Below the pieces are notes generated by a model, which was not told where the DNA came from, made no database searches, and saw nothing but the letters and a program-made list of their open reading frames with translations. Of a DNA stretch of 64,000 nucleotides, positions 11,125-21,375 are shown one piece after another (the stretch's first letter is position 1; the number at the start of each line of letters is the position of its first letter). This DNA comes from Thalassia testudinum (taxonomy: Eukaryota > Streptophyta > Magnoliopsida > Alismatales > Hydrocharitaceae). The stretch is taken from positions 76,563,501 through 76,627,500 of the forward strand of contig JAZHRO010000013.1 of NCBI GenBank assembly GCA_037157565.1. The letters run 5' to 3'. Made by a program: the position numbers and the translations under genes.

Positions 11125-11488
11125 ACTAAGCAGTGGTAGACAACGTCTGAAGAGTGGAGAAACTTCTCTAAGTGTGGTTCATTAAGAAGGCTATCTACCT
11201 TGATTGGGTCAGGAACATGGTGATGGTCAAGAAAGTGAATGGGAAGTGGTGAATGCATGTTGACTTCATCAACTTGAATGTCATTTGCCTGAAAGATAAG
11301 TTCCTACTCTTAAATATTGATGCACTGGTGGATTCCTACGTTGACCAAACCCACATGTCCTTCCTGGATACCTATAGTGACTACCACTTCATTTTTGCAA
11401 GGTTAATAAGAAAATCCCTTGAAGTTTATATCGACGATACGTTAGTGATTGCACAACAATCATGCAACCGTAACCACCTGAATTAGGT
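11125..11488 (+). pseudogene. Reverse transcriptase, Tat-like gypsy (fragment 2, includes YIDD)
   Basis: RVEKLL, WFIKKAIYLDWVRNMVMVKK, NGKW, HVDFINLN, KDKFLL and FLDTYSDYHFIF are the early RT blocks. LEVYIDDTLV at 11417-11446 carries the catalytic Tyr-Ile-Asp-Asp intact. Family members have roughly 45 more residues between the YSxY block and the YxDD block, so an internal deletion of about 130 bp is inferred at about 11400. The fragment ends at the LTR beginning at about 11489. Confidence 0.85.
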
Positions 11489-12592
11489 TAGATTCTAGCA
11501 TAACTTAGGAATAATGCATGCATAAGTGTCGTAATTTGCATAATAGTTAGTTTGTTAGCTACATAAATAATATTGTCATTTTATGCCCTAAAAGAGAGAT
11601 GAAATTAATTGCAGATGATTTGAAGCTGCGAATGATAGATCATACCATACAGATCTGATCAGGACGACGACGGGAGTCCAACGCTTCTGAAACCGTTTTG
11701 ATTAGACAACCATAGCATCTTATGCAGCCCATAAGGTCACGGAGCAAGATGACAGAGATCCAAGCCTTAGATGAAAGATCTGACCGCACAGATGGATCCG
11801 GAGTAACGATCGCGTCCAACGACGCAAAAATCAACTCGATCGGAGGCCTACATCACCAGTACAAAGAAGAGAAGATAGATGACCATGATGACACCACGTG
11901 GCACCATCGCAGCCACCCTTGTCGGATGCCCAGCCTTTGAAGGAAGAAATGAGGACCGTTGGATCATCATCCAAGGCCTCAAGGAAGCCACGTTGCCTAC
12001 CTGTTCGCACTTCAACAATAGGAAGGTTACTCTCTCGCCCATCTGCGGCCTTAGCGCAATGAAGAGCACACCCAACCGCAAGTGTGAGGCGTGAGTACAA
12101 GACGTGTTCATCACTAAAATTGGGAAGCTGGTGGGAACGCGTAGTTGGCCGTTGGATGGTGATTGGAGGGTGCTGATAGGACCGCGTGGCACGACTAGAG
12201 GCTTTCGCAGCTACACGTGAGAATGAACGTGCATGCTATGCGCGATTTCACTCTCTCTTCAACGAAGGAAGTGCGAGCGAGATTCTAAGTTGTCCGATCG
12301 AGAGATTGGACTGCCAAGGATTAATGGCATGAGATTTGAATGTGCAAGCGTGCTTGAGGAGAGAGAAAAGTGCAGTGGCATTGGAGCGGGCAAGCTAGAC
12401 TGTTCGATGGAGATCCAAGGCGCGAGAGGCCACCACATGTTAAGCCCAGATAAAATCCAAGTGTAGAAGGCTCAAATGAGGGTATTTTGAGGCGAAATCA
12501 GAGTCGTTGATCTCCCGATCGATGGATCTGATTGGCTTAGAGTTGTTGCACGATTTTTAGGGCTAAAATGGCCTCTTTGCTCCACATCAAAG

Positions 12593-12602
12593 CTATAAAA
12601 GA
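12593..12602 (+). promoter_or_regulatory. TATA box of the LTR at 11489-13078
   Basis: CTATAAAAGA lies at a position comparable with the TATA boxes of the related LTRs at 14364 and 20231. Confidence 0.5.
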
Positions 12603-12774
12603 AGACCAAGGCCCCCTTGTTGAACATCTCTTCCACTATAACTCCCACTAGATACAACTCTAGCCTCTCTCCCTCTCTGCAACTCTTCTCTAGACTTCAT
12701 CTTGAGGCTCTGGTTCTGAAGTGCTGCCGCACTTCACACAAGAATCCCACAAGCAGCGTCGCCCTCCACCTGCT

Positions 12775-12777
<3 letters not shown>

Positions 12778-12809
<32 letters not shown>
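12778..12809. repeat. (CT)n microsatellite
   Basis: About 14 CT units in a row in the transcribed part of the LTR. Confidence 0.95.
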
Positions 12810-12810
<1 letters not shown>

Positions 12811-13078
12811 GCATAGTTATTTCTATTCATAGTTGAAAAACTATCTCCAAGTAGCAATAAAATTTTGATTATCTGGATATCTGATGCATATATATATACA
12901 TATATAAATATGTAAATATTTGTTTAGAACGACTTTTTGAAAAGCTTTAGCATAGAAATCGTGTTTGTCTTCCTGCGAACGACTCGGTATTTACCGAAAC
13001 TTCATAAATATTATTTGTTTTATCGCTATTTACACTACAACGATAGAATTAATCTCTAACGCGTCTCGCAAGTGAACA

Positions 13079-13288
13079 ATTGGTAAAGGGTATTTGTTTT
13101 TTTGACTACTTACATGATTTGGCAAAAGTATTCAATACACTATGAGAATTTTACCTCATGTCAAACCTGGAGAAATCTACCTTTGGCATGTCCTCGAGTA
13201 AATTTCTAGGATTCTTGGTGTTAAGTTAGGGGATCAAAGCTAACCCAGACAAAATCCAGGATGTCATGGAACTTCTCCCATTTGACAA
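13079..13288 (+). pseudogene. Reverse transcriptase, Tat-like gypsy (fragment 3)
   Basis: LHDLAKVFNTL, then FLGFLVLS, then GIKANPDKIQDVMELLPF (with frameshifts) matches the thumb-proximal RT segment that follows YxDD in plant gypsy elements ('FLGFLVS..GIEANPDKI'). It is cut at 13288 by the Athila-type element. The connection to RNase H at 23661 is not seen, so some RT sequence is missing or unrecognised. Confidence 0.85.
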
Positions 13289-13970
13289 TGATGTAAACAT
13301 GTTTACACTACTTAAGATGTCTATTTATGCATATTCTTAAGCATAGAATTGCGTTGCATACTATAAATATTGCATAACATGCATCATCTTGCATTTAGAT
13401 TAGTTTGAATAAAATGGAGGTTAACTGCCTCCTTTTATGTTCATGGATAGGGAAAACTTTTTATCAAGGCCTTGGATCAAGGATCCAACTGTACAGATAT
13501 GATCAGGGCGACGATTGGAGTTCAACGACTCCAAGATCGCCCTAATCAGACATCTGTAGCATCAGATAGAGATCGGGGAACCCTAGAAGATCAAGGGACA
13601 AGATGGTGTGAGTCCATATTTCAAATGACAAATCCGACCACATGGATGGATTCGGATTGACGATCGCAGCCTAACGGTGCGAAAATCGACTCAATCCGAT
13701 ACCCGTGGCACCATCTACATCATCCAGAAGATGGACGGCCAAGATGGCACCACAAGGTGCCATCTCGGCCGCCCAACCAGCCACCCTCAATTACTGAAGA
13801 CAATAGCGCCCACGCATCTCCGCCGTTGGATCAAGATCCAACGGTTGAGAGAGGAGCTCAGCCGGCGCTTGAAGACCCTGAAGAATCGCTGGAAGGAGCT
13901 ATCTCGACTGTTGGATCTCAATCCAACGGTCCTGATCGTGTGTTCAAAAGATCGGCCGCTCGCCCATCCA

Positions 13971-14030
13971 CGCGCACAACACAATGGATAAGACGCTCGG
14001 TCGCCTTAAGGTGCGGGTTCGAATCCGCAT
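13971..14030 (+). other. tRNA-like sequence inside LTR A1
   Basis: AATGGATAAGACGC looks like a D-arm/A-box. 27 bases further on, 14016-14026 is GGTTCGAATCC, an exact match to the pol III B-box consensus. TGCGG (14012) and CCGCA (14025) pair over 5 bp around it, as in a T arm (the loop has 8 bases, one more than usual). The anticodon stem is incomplete, so it is not a functional tRNA gene. The same place in LTRs A2 and A3 keeps related sequence. Confidence 0.6.
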
Positions 14031-14363
14031 GAGGAGGCGAGCGGCACGTGCGACCATGCGATGAGGATCGAGCGGCTGCGGCCGCTCGATAGCACCCATG
14101 CGCTATTGCACGCCCGCGCCTCATGCGCCATCACACGCGTGAGCGCGCGCTGAGGAGCTGGCGGGGAGGTGCAAGATAAGCCGTCCGATCGTGAGATTCA
14201 CAGATCGTGGAGCGCACGTTACGCGCGAGGAGGCGAGCGGCCGCGCAAGCGGCTCTCCACTACGCCCATGATGGGGCTTTAGCAACGGTTTTATCTGTCA
14301 CTAAAGACCCCTGATTTAATGTTTTTCAAATTAAAATGACCAAATTGCCCTCACTCCTTGCGA

Positions 14364-14373
14364 CTATAAAAGG
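14364..14373 (+). promoter_or_regulatory. TATA box of LTR A1
   Basis: CTATAAAAGG; the identical sequence lies at 20231-20240 in the 3' LTR. Confidence 0.7.
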
Positions 14374-15060
14374 AAACCCCCTCCATACAAAATTCTCATC
14401 CCTTCTCTTCTCTCCCTCTCCAAAGCTCAAGAGAAGCTTGTCCCACACTTGCGATGCTTCTCGCGAGATAAAGTCAATTTTTCATCCCCCTTTCGGAAGC
14501 GGATCCCGCGACGACGACGACATGCTGCCCTGTTCCCGTTCTTTCTGCTTCGTCCTCCTTCGTCCTGCTCCGTTCCCCTTCGTCCAAGCGTCATCCAGTC
14601 CGGCTCGTCCTCCAAGCGACCGTCGAGGAGGATATCTCTCTCCCCATTCCTTTTTGCTGCTTTCTAGAATAGATTTACTGCTTTCTAGAGTAGATTTACT
14701 GCTTTCTAGTGTACTCATTTTCTCTCTTTCTAGTTGTAATGTTTAGTGTAACGAACAATCCTTCTGATAATGAATTCCATGTTCATTCTACATCTCTTTT
14801 TTATTTTTTTATTTTTTGTAATATTCTCTCTTTCTTCTATTTAGTGTAAATAGATAGATAGTTTCTAGTCAATTAAATTACTTCATGACAAATAAATTAA
14901 ACGCGTATTTTTAAATCAAACATCCGCCTCCCTGATTTCGACCCGGGATTTCTATTCCGGTATAAATTTTATTTGTTGAACACGAGTTCTTCGCTTTCAT
15001 ACTATGACGACAAATTTTCAAAATCAAACACTTTAGCATGGCAACTCGTAGCGTTCAACA

Positions 15061-15081
15061 TTTTGACGCCATTGCTGGGGA
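15061..15081 (+). other. Primer binding site of the Athila-type element
   Basis: TTTGACGCCATTGCTGGGG directly follows the CA end of the 5' LTR. It matches, with a few changes, the site common to plant Athila elements (GGCGCCGTTGCCGGGG). Confidence 0.8.
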
Positions 15082-16201
15082 GGCGACGCTCTTTGATTTT
15101 TCTTCGCGTTTTATGACTTACAAATCATTTACCTCACTTCTCTCCTTTCTTATTGTGATTGCAGGTACTCTTTTGAGATGAGCAAATGCGGTAGATTGGA
15201 GTAAAGTGCTATTGAAGGTTCTGTAAGTTATCCCCCACCTCCCACCCATTAGTTTTCATTTCACCACATAATAACACAAACATCAATCAACTTAGGTGTT
15301 CTTATATACTCTTAGGTTAGATTGTCTGTTGTTTGACACCTACACCCGCCCCAACCTCACATTTAAAAAGAAAATTAAAAAAAAATCTCACAGAGGTATA
15401 CAACCTCTTTTGATTTTCAAACTCAACCGGTAAGCCGATCTTTGGAGCCGGTACACACATTCAAACACATAATTGAGTAGAAATCAGATTAGGTAATCAC
15501 TTGTGTACCTAATTAAGTGGTGCAATAGGCCAATTGTTTGAGTCGATTGGGCCGCATCATTTCAATTAAAATCAACTTATCAAGTAGCTGCCACATAGGT
15601 TCAACTCTTAGGGACTTACCAGGCATTCCACATTCTTTTAAGTTTTAAAGGAAAACATCTCACCTGTGCTTTCAAAACCTGGTGTGCAAACAAAACTTTT
15701 TTGAAAATACCTAAAGTTGAATCCTAAAAGCTACTAAGCAAGATTTGAACCCTAAAATTCACCGCATCAAAAGTAATCTTACTTGAAAACCACTGGTTGT
15801 GCACGCACACACACATCAATTAATCATTAAGGTCACAACCCAGATAAAGGGCCCATCACATTCCAAAGCACATTCAAACCTAGTCCTAAATAAAATAGAG
15901 TAGACATTGGCCGTAAGGATTTGACTCTCTCTTCAGAGCCCAGAACGAGATTATTTTCGATTAGTCTGTTTCTACTGTTCAATCTGATGTTTAGCTAGGG
16001 GAGCAGAATCAAACGATCACGACTGAGGGGTACACTAGGAACTGGAGGTGCAAGCCGAAGGAAGAACCTTCTCCCCAGTCCCTCCTTCTAACTGGTTGGA
16101 TTGAACAGACAGAAGTAGATCAAATCGTTCCTTTATCTCAAGACGGGTTGTGGGAGTCTGTAGGTCTTTAGGCTAGCCCACTTAAGGATAGGTTTGATTG
16201 C
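15082..16201 (+). other. Leader of the Athila-type element, possibly with an intron
   Basis: No coding frame. Two good splice-acceptor contexts occur: TTGTGATTGCAG|G ending at 15165 and GCTTGTATTGCAG|G ending at 16211. The second lies 26 bases before the first convincing start codon of the ORF, which suggests that the leader was spliced. Splicing is inferred and not demonstrated. Confidence 0.4.
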
Positions 16202-16237
16202 TTGTATTGCAGGACACCTTTCTTCCTACCGTTTATC

Positions 16238-17299
16238 ATGAATCCTTCCACATATTATACGCATTCCAGCTCTTTCCCTTTTGTTTTGAATTATCCTCAA
16301 CATGATAATTATCCCGACTCATACTATAATCAACCATCAGTTAGTTGGGATAACTCAGATTGGGGATACAGTTTCGGACCTCCGTGTTTAGGGTCTAACC
16401 CTGAACACTATGATTGTGATTTCTATCCTTCTCAGAACCACATCGATTATAGATTGCCACCCTTTCATGGACAACCTAATTCGATCTACAATCAAGAAGG
16501 ATACACTGATTCTTACCCATCCTCTGATTACACTGCCTTTAGGTCATCACCACCTTTTGAACAATCTGAAATGACCTATTATCAGGAAGGGTATAATGAA
16601 TCTCAATTTGTTAATTCCCCTGCATTGATCCCAAACCCGCCCAACCCTGAACCAACTCATTTGGTTCAGTGTAATCAGGTTCAAGATAAGGTTTTGGCTA
16701 ACTTGAGGAGTATCATACGATCTTTAGAAGTTCAACCAATACCTTCCATTGAAAGATTGGAGCCCTTGATTGAAATGATTAATGATTTGAACAAGTACTT
16801 GTTGGATTGGCTCCAGGATGTTAAGGATAAGAACCCGGGTGAGTTTCTACTTGAGAAGTTAGCGAAATTGAGGATGAGATTTGTGGTTGCTTTAGTTCAA
16901 TCGTGGGATGATTCCCAAGATGAACTCCCTTCAGGAGAGCCAATGACAGAACCCGCTCAGGCACCTGTTGGGAGGGACACGTGTTACGAGGCTGACCAGA
17001 TTGAATTAGAGCAACCAATTAAGGATGGTCTGATTTCTTCACCTGAGATCCCTGAGCTAGGGTACGAGGAAATGTATGTCTCCATGGATCAAAAAGTGAT
17101 AGATGATTTTGGGGCATACATTAATACGGATCTTGATTGCTTTGATTCTGATGGTGAAGATTTAAGTTGCGAAGTGTCACACGAGTTTACAGAATATGAT
17201 TTTTGTGAGACGATTGGGCTTGAGAAATCTGAAAGATCATTTGATAGCCCAATAACTGAGGAAACTGATTTTATTAGGGCTCACATTATGGATCCATAA
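16238..17299 (+). CDS. Unassigned ORF of the Athila-type element (353 codons from this start)
   Basis: The frame is open from 16202. The ATG at 16238 is preferred because the region before it looks like a splice acceptor. The product would be acidic. Residues 1-140 are rich in Tyr, Pro, Ser, Asn and Gln, with repeated YYNQ, YNQEGYTDSYPSS and YYQEGYNES-like phrases. About 165-235 is likely helical (VLANLRSIIRSLEV, LEPLIEMINDLNKYLLDWLQ). The C-terminal third is Asp/Glu-rich. No zinc knuckle, protease or RT motif is present. It occupies the gag position of the element and could be a highly diverged gag or a lineage-specific protein. The frame continues past the tandem stop TAA TAG at 17297 (next feature). 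Confidence 0.6.
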   Translation: MNPSTYYTHSSSFPFVLNYPQHDNYPDSYYNQPSVSWDNSDWGYSFGPPCLGSNPEHYDCDFYPSQNHIDYRLPPFHGQPNSIYNQEGYTDSYPSSDYTAFRSSPPFEQSEMTYYQEGYNESQFVNSPALIPNPPNPEPTHLVQCNQVQDKVLANLRSIIRSLEVQPIPSIERLEPLIEMINDLNKYLLDWLQDVKDKNPGEFLLEKLAKLRMRFVVALVQSWDDSQDELPSGEPMTEPAQAPVGRDTCYEADQIELEQPIKDGLISSPEIPELGYEEMYVSMDQKVIDDFGAYINTDLDCFDSDGEDLSCEVSHEFTEYDFCETIGLEKSERSFDSPITEETDFIRAHIMDP

Positions 17300-17758
17300 T
17301 AGTATTTTCTGGAGGATTCAATCAAATGCCCTGATTGTCAGTTACACCCCATTGAGCTTATCGATGATTCTGTTTTTGAGATAATTAGACCCTAGTCAAT
17401 TCTGATTCAGCCACATCTTTTAGACTTGGAAATTTCAAATGGGGTGATTAATATGCAAGAGGTCCCGAAATTTAACATTCTGAATGAGGAGGATAGAAGC
17501 TGGGAAGTTAACTCCGGAGGAAGTAGAAGACTGCGTCTAAGGGTTCCATTTCATCTGAAACCATCAAACCAAAACCCTTATGACATTTGTTTTGAGGAAG
17601 TTCAACCCAAGTACACATTCATTGATTATCCTTTTGATATCTCTGTATCTCGACTTTTTGGTCTTGGATTGCATCCTCATAAATCGCAGGCCCAACCCCG
17701 CTTGCATACTGATTTTAGGTTTTGGGTAATTTTTATCCAGAACCTGAGATATTCTTGA
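17300..17758 (+). pseudogene. In-frame continuation of the unassigned ORF beyond stop codons
   Basis: In the same frame as 16238-17299, only the double stop at the end of that ORF and one TAG near 17393 interrupt a further 150 or so codons. The segment before the TAG (CPDCQLHPIELIDDSVFEII) and after it (LLDLEISNGVINMQ, then VPFHLKPSNQNPYDICFEE) reads like protein. So the ancestral frame was probably about 507 codons from the ATG at 16238. The last 110 codons from 17426 remain open. Confidence 0.55.
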
Positions 17759-19262
17759 TTATGGGGTAAGGGTCTGCACCACAATCTGGTCCACATTTGT
17801 GGACATCTGTTGACAGGTCAGAAGTTTCTTATGTTTATTCTAATTCTGACTTGTACTTGTGAATTCTTTATTTCTCTTCTTTGTATGGTGTGCCTAGCTG
17901 AAGGCACTAAATTCAGCACGTATACAGTTCTTTTCAGTTTTTATCTCGGAGCGGACCTGACATTCACGTAATTCAAGTGCTTTCTACTCTATTCCACTCT
18001 GTTTTATGTCTTTTTAATATAATGAGGACATTGCATTAGATAGGCATGGGGGGGTGGATATTCATCTCTGAATTTATTTGTCAGCTCCGTAGATTTGTTT
18101 TATTTTCTTTTATTAAAAAGAATGGAATTAGGAAAGAGAACTTGGGTTTAAGAAAATTTTTAATCTTAGGAAATACTACATTATGATTGAACACAAAGAC
18201 ACTTCAAGTCTTTGGACTTAATCAGCCCATGTATCCACTAAAATGTGGATTTACTTTTCGAGTCCTCGCTAACCTGAATTCTATTTTAATTGGAGTAAAT
18301 AAGTTTGGGTGGTAAGTACACGACTTATCAACCCATCCTCTGATTTGAGGAAATTTTGAGTTTAAGCATTTACACACTATCTTGCCACTGACTCGTTGTT
18401 TGACGATTTTAATGGAAATTGGGTAGCTAATGAACCTTCTAAGGTGATATGGCTGGCAAGTTATTATGGGTAACAACCCATAGGTAGGTTGTCCAGAGCC
18501 CAGTCATAGGACCTTTCTCTTTTTGTTTCCTTTAGGTAAATCTTAGACTAGGGAAGCCACCTACTTAAAAAGAGAAAAAGAAAATAAAAAAGAAGAGAAA
18601 AGAAAAAAAGAAATAAGCCACACTTCGCCACACGAGTATGGCTGGCAAGTTGTCGGTGGTAATAGCTCATCGACCGGTTGTCCAGAACCCAGCTGAATAA
18701 ATGCACTGAAAATTCCCAAAACACTTAGGAAGAAGTGGAGAAGTAGAATAAACCGGGAAGATATACACTGGATTCACCCTTATGTTGACCGCGTAAAAAT
18801 AAAAGTGGGGAGAAAGATACCTGTTGTAAAGATACACCTTTAGGCAGAATTCTCTTTTTAAGGTCACCTAGAGGCGTAGAAATTCGAAGTCCGTTTTTAT
18901 TGCCGATCAACGAGTCTATCACATTTACAATAAGATGCTTAGAACTTAGGGTTCTCATCAAATCTTGGGTGACTTGAATGGTCGTAGAAAGTCACTTTTA
19001 AACCCTAAAATTCAAAAATCCAAAAAAATTAGAAAAGCAGAAAAAGAGAAAAAGAAATTTCTCTCTTTGAATAAGACAAGGGCTTGAGACGGTCTGTATT
19101 TTGGCAGATACCCGGACACTCTTGTGTCTTTGAAAGTTCAAATCCTAATCAAACATTTTCTTAATGATTGAAAATAACTCATACCCAAGTAATCCAACCT
19201 GATTCTTTTATAAATAGCATATAGTTTTTGCTAGGGACTAGCAAAAGATAGGCATGGGGGCA
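17759..19262 (+). other. 3' untranslated region of the Athila-type element, with two polypurine-like tracts
   Basis: No coding signal. ATAGGCATGGGGG occurs twice: at 18040-18052 (internal) and at 19248-19260, immediately before the 3' LTR, where it serves as the plus-strand primer. A-rich tracts lie at 18570-18605 and 19015-19060. An imperfect repeat built on 'atggctggcaagtt' and 'ggttgtccaga' occurs at about 18449-18500 and 18638-18690. Confidence 0.6.
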
Positions 19263-19826
19263 TGATGTAAACATGTTTATATTGCATAAGATGTCTATTT
19301 ATGCATGTTCTTAATCATAGAATTGCACTGCATATTATAAATATTGCATAACATGCATCATCTTGCATTTAGATTAGTTTCAATAAAATGGAGGTTAATT
19401 GTCTCATTTTATGTTCAGAGACAGGGCAAAATTTTTATCGGAGCCTTGGATCGGAGATCCAACCATACAGATGTGATCAGGGCGACGATTGGAGTTCAAC
19501 GACTCTAAGATCGCCTTAATCAGACATCTGTAGCATCAGATAGAGACCGGGGAACCTTAGAAGATCAAGGGCCAAGATGGTGTGAATCTGCACTTCAAAC
19601 GACAAATCTGACCGCACGGATTGATTTGGATCGACGATCGCAGCGTAACGGTGCAAAAATCGACTCAATCCGACAACGTGGCGCTATCTTGGTAGCCCAA
19701 ACCGACCCAGCTGAGTTTAGAGCTGACCGCATCCTTCTACCGTGTGTTGAATCGTGGCCATTGGATCGCCATCCAATGGTCATGGGCAGCCGCTCCTCAA
19801 CTCGACCGCACGTTCATTTCTCCTCC

Positions 19827-19881
19827 ACAGCGTAGTGGGTGAAAGCGCTTTCGTGAAGGAGAGGCATGGGATCGAAGCGCA
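19827..19881 (+). other. tRNA-like sequence inside LTR A2
   Basis: AGCGTAGTGGGTGAAAGCGC resembles an A-box/D-arm, and 27 bases after it GGGATCGAAGC is a weak B-box. It lies in the LTR position equivalent to 13971-14030. The T-arm stem is not preserved in this copy. Confidence 0.45.
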
Positions 19882-20230
19882 GGAGGCGGGTGAGCAGGCG
19901 CGGGCTAGCGGGCGCATGGAGCGTTGGATGAGGATCAAGCGGTTACGGGCGCTCGATAGCTCCCATGCGCTATTGCACGCGCGTGTCACACGCGAGATCG
20001 CACGCGGGCGTTGTGCGCAGAGGAGGCGGGCGGAGGGGCGAGTTAAGCCGTCCGATCGTGGATTGGCTGAACGTGAGAAGGTGTTGCATGCAGAGGAGTT
20101 GAGCGAGCGCACGAGCGGCCTCCCCACTACGCCCACGATGGGGCTTTAGCGATAGTTTTATCCATCACTAAAGACCTTTGATTTAATGTTTTTCAAATTA
20201 AAATGACCAAATTGCCCTCACTCCGTGCAA

Positions 20231-20240
20231 CTATAAAAGG
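20231..20240 (+). promoter_or_regulatory. TATA box of LTR A2
   Basis: CTATAAAAGG, identical to that of A1. Confidence 0.65.
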
Positions 20241-20927
20241 AGACCCCCTCCACACGAAATTCTCATGCCTTCCTTCTCCTCTCTCCCTCTCCAAAGCTCA
20301 AGAGAAGCTTGTCCCACACCCGAGATGCTTCTCACGAGATAAAGTCAAATTTTCGTCCCCCTTTCGAAAGCGGATCCCACGACGACGACGACGTGCTGCC
20401 CCGTTCCCATTCTTCTCTCTTCGTCCTCCTTCGTCCTGCTCCATTCCCCGTCTTCCAGGCGTCGTCTTGTCCAGCTCATCCTCCAAGCGACCGTCGAGGA
20501 GGATATCTCTCTCCCCATTCTTTTTACTGCTTTCTAAAGTAGATTTACTGCTTTCTAGAATAGAATTTACAGCTTTCTAGTGTAATCATTTTCCTACTTT
20601 CTAGTCGTAATGTTTAGTGTAACAAACAATATTTTTGATGATGAATTCCATGTTTATTCTACATCTCTTTTTGGTTTTTGTTTGTAATATTCTCTCTCTC
20701 TCTTCTATTTATTGTAAATAGTTAGATAATTCTAATCAATTAATTTACTTCGTGACAAATAAAATAAATGTGTATTTTTAAATCAAACGTCCGCCTCCCT
20801 GAGTTTAACTCGGGATTTCTATTCCGGTATAAATTTTATTTGTTGAATATGAGTTCTTCACTTTCATACTACGACGATAGGTTTTTCAAAACCAAATATA
20901 TTAGCGTAGCAACCCGTAGCTTCAACA

Positions 20928-21375
20928 GTCTCTCTTAGGGTTCCTTAGTTCTATAGCTTCCATTAGCTCTCCATAGACCTTCTTCTTCCTTGCCCTCTTC
21001 TTCTTCCTTAGGTAGAAAACTTCCTTCCTCCTTCTTCCTCTCTCCTACACACCCACCTTTCTCCCTCCTACACACCCACTTTCCTCCACCACCTTCTCCC
21101 CTTCCTTTACCTTCTAGTTAGGTCCTTAGTATCCTTAGGATCCAACCTTTAGAAGCATTTCTCTATGCGTATTTCTTCTTCTTCTTCGACGACTACTCCG
21201 AGTTCTTCTCCGCATTCTCCAATCTTCTTCGACTACTCCCTCTTTCTCTTCGCACTTTGGAGATTGAGGCGGACTTCACCATCATTGTGAGTTCTCCGAG
21301 GCACACTTGCACCATCTTGGCTTGATCTTTTCGCTTACTTTTCTTCCTCCTCTACTACTTGTTATTCTATTTCTT
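20928..21375 (+). other. LTR-like or leader-like sequence left of the LINE
   Basis: Rich in CT/TTC runs (CTTCTTCTTCC), with no coding frame. The LINE sits inside this unit, which resumes at 22904. As a whole (20928-23660 without the LINE) it separates the Athila-type element from gypsy RNase H and ends near CTACAACAACA, so it may be the 3' part of another LTR. The identity is unproven. Confidence 0.35.

Larger units (their letters stand above)
11489..13078 (+). mobile_element. Diverged Athila-like LTR inserted in the RT
   Basis: Its middle resembles the Athila-type LTRs at 13289 and 31949 (the block 'gatctgaccgcacagatggatccgg' then 'aacgatcgcgtccaacg' at about 11778-11820, and 'accacgtggcaccat' at 11891). 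It has a TATA box at 12593 and ends AAGTGAACA. Flanks ATTAG (11484-11488) and ATTGG (13079-13083) are a 4/5 match and may be the target duplication, in which case the first base of the usual TG is mutated. RT coding resumes at about 13100. Open frames within it on both strands show no domain. Confidence 0.6.
13289..15060 (+). repeat. 5' LTR of the Athila-type element (A1)
   Basis: Begins TGATGTAAACATG and ends GTTCAACA. It contains a tRNA-like stretch (13971-14030), a TATA box (14364) and a GC-rich centre full of CpG. The open frames at 14336-14746 and 13677-13991 recur, altered, in the other LTR copies and follow promoter and leader sequence. They are not genes. Confidence 0.85.
13289..20927 (+). 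mobile_element. Athila-type LTR element without pol (two LTRs, primer site, one unassigned ORF)
   Basis: LTRs at 13289-15060 and 19263-20927 share order and start TGATGTAAACATG; by eye they differ at about 10% over a 170 bp sample. The 5' LTR is followed directly by an Athila-style primer site, and the 3' LTR is preceded by a polypurine tract. The 4.2 kb interior holds a single long frame (16202-17758 with stops) and no sign of protease, RT, RNase H or integrase. It therefore looks non-autonomous, needing proteins from another element. Flanking 5-mers (GACAA on the left, GTCTC on the right) do not match, so one end has been rearranged or the insertion was followed by deletion. Confidence 0.8.
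19263..20927 (+). repeat. 3' LTR of the Athila-type element (A2)
   Basis: Starts TGATGTAAACATG and ends GCTTCAACA, homologous to A1 through most of its length but about 107 bp shorter. It has a tRNA-like stretch at 19827-19881 and a TATA box at 20231. The open frames at 19754-20149 and 20203-20580 repeat the LTR frames of A1 and are not genes. Confidence 0.85.

Noticed and set aside
11831..12466. Several open frames on both strands
   Set aside because: All fall in the GC-richer centre of the Athila-like LTR at 11489-13078 and have no domain.
13971..14030. A functional tRNA gene
   Set aside because: No complete anticodon stem or acceptor stem; only A-box, B-box and T-arm-like parts are present.
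14336..14746. 136-codon open frame
   Set aside because: It lies in the promoter and leader part of LTR A1. The same stretch is in A2 (20203-20580) and partly in A3 (33052-33429) with different breaks. No domain.
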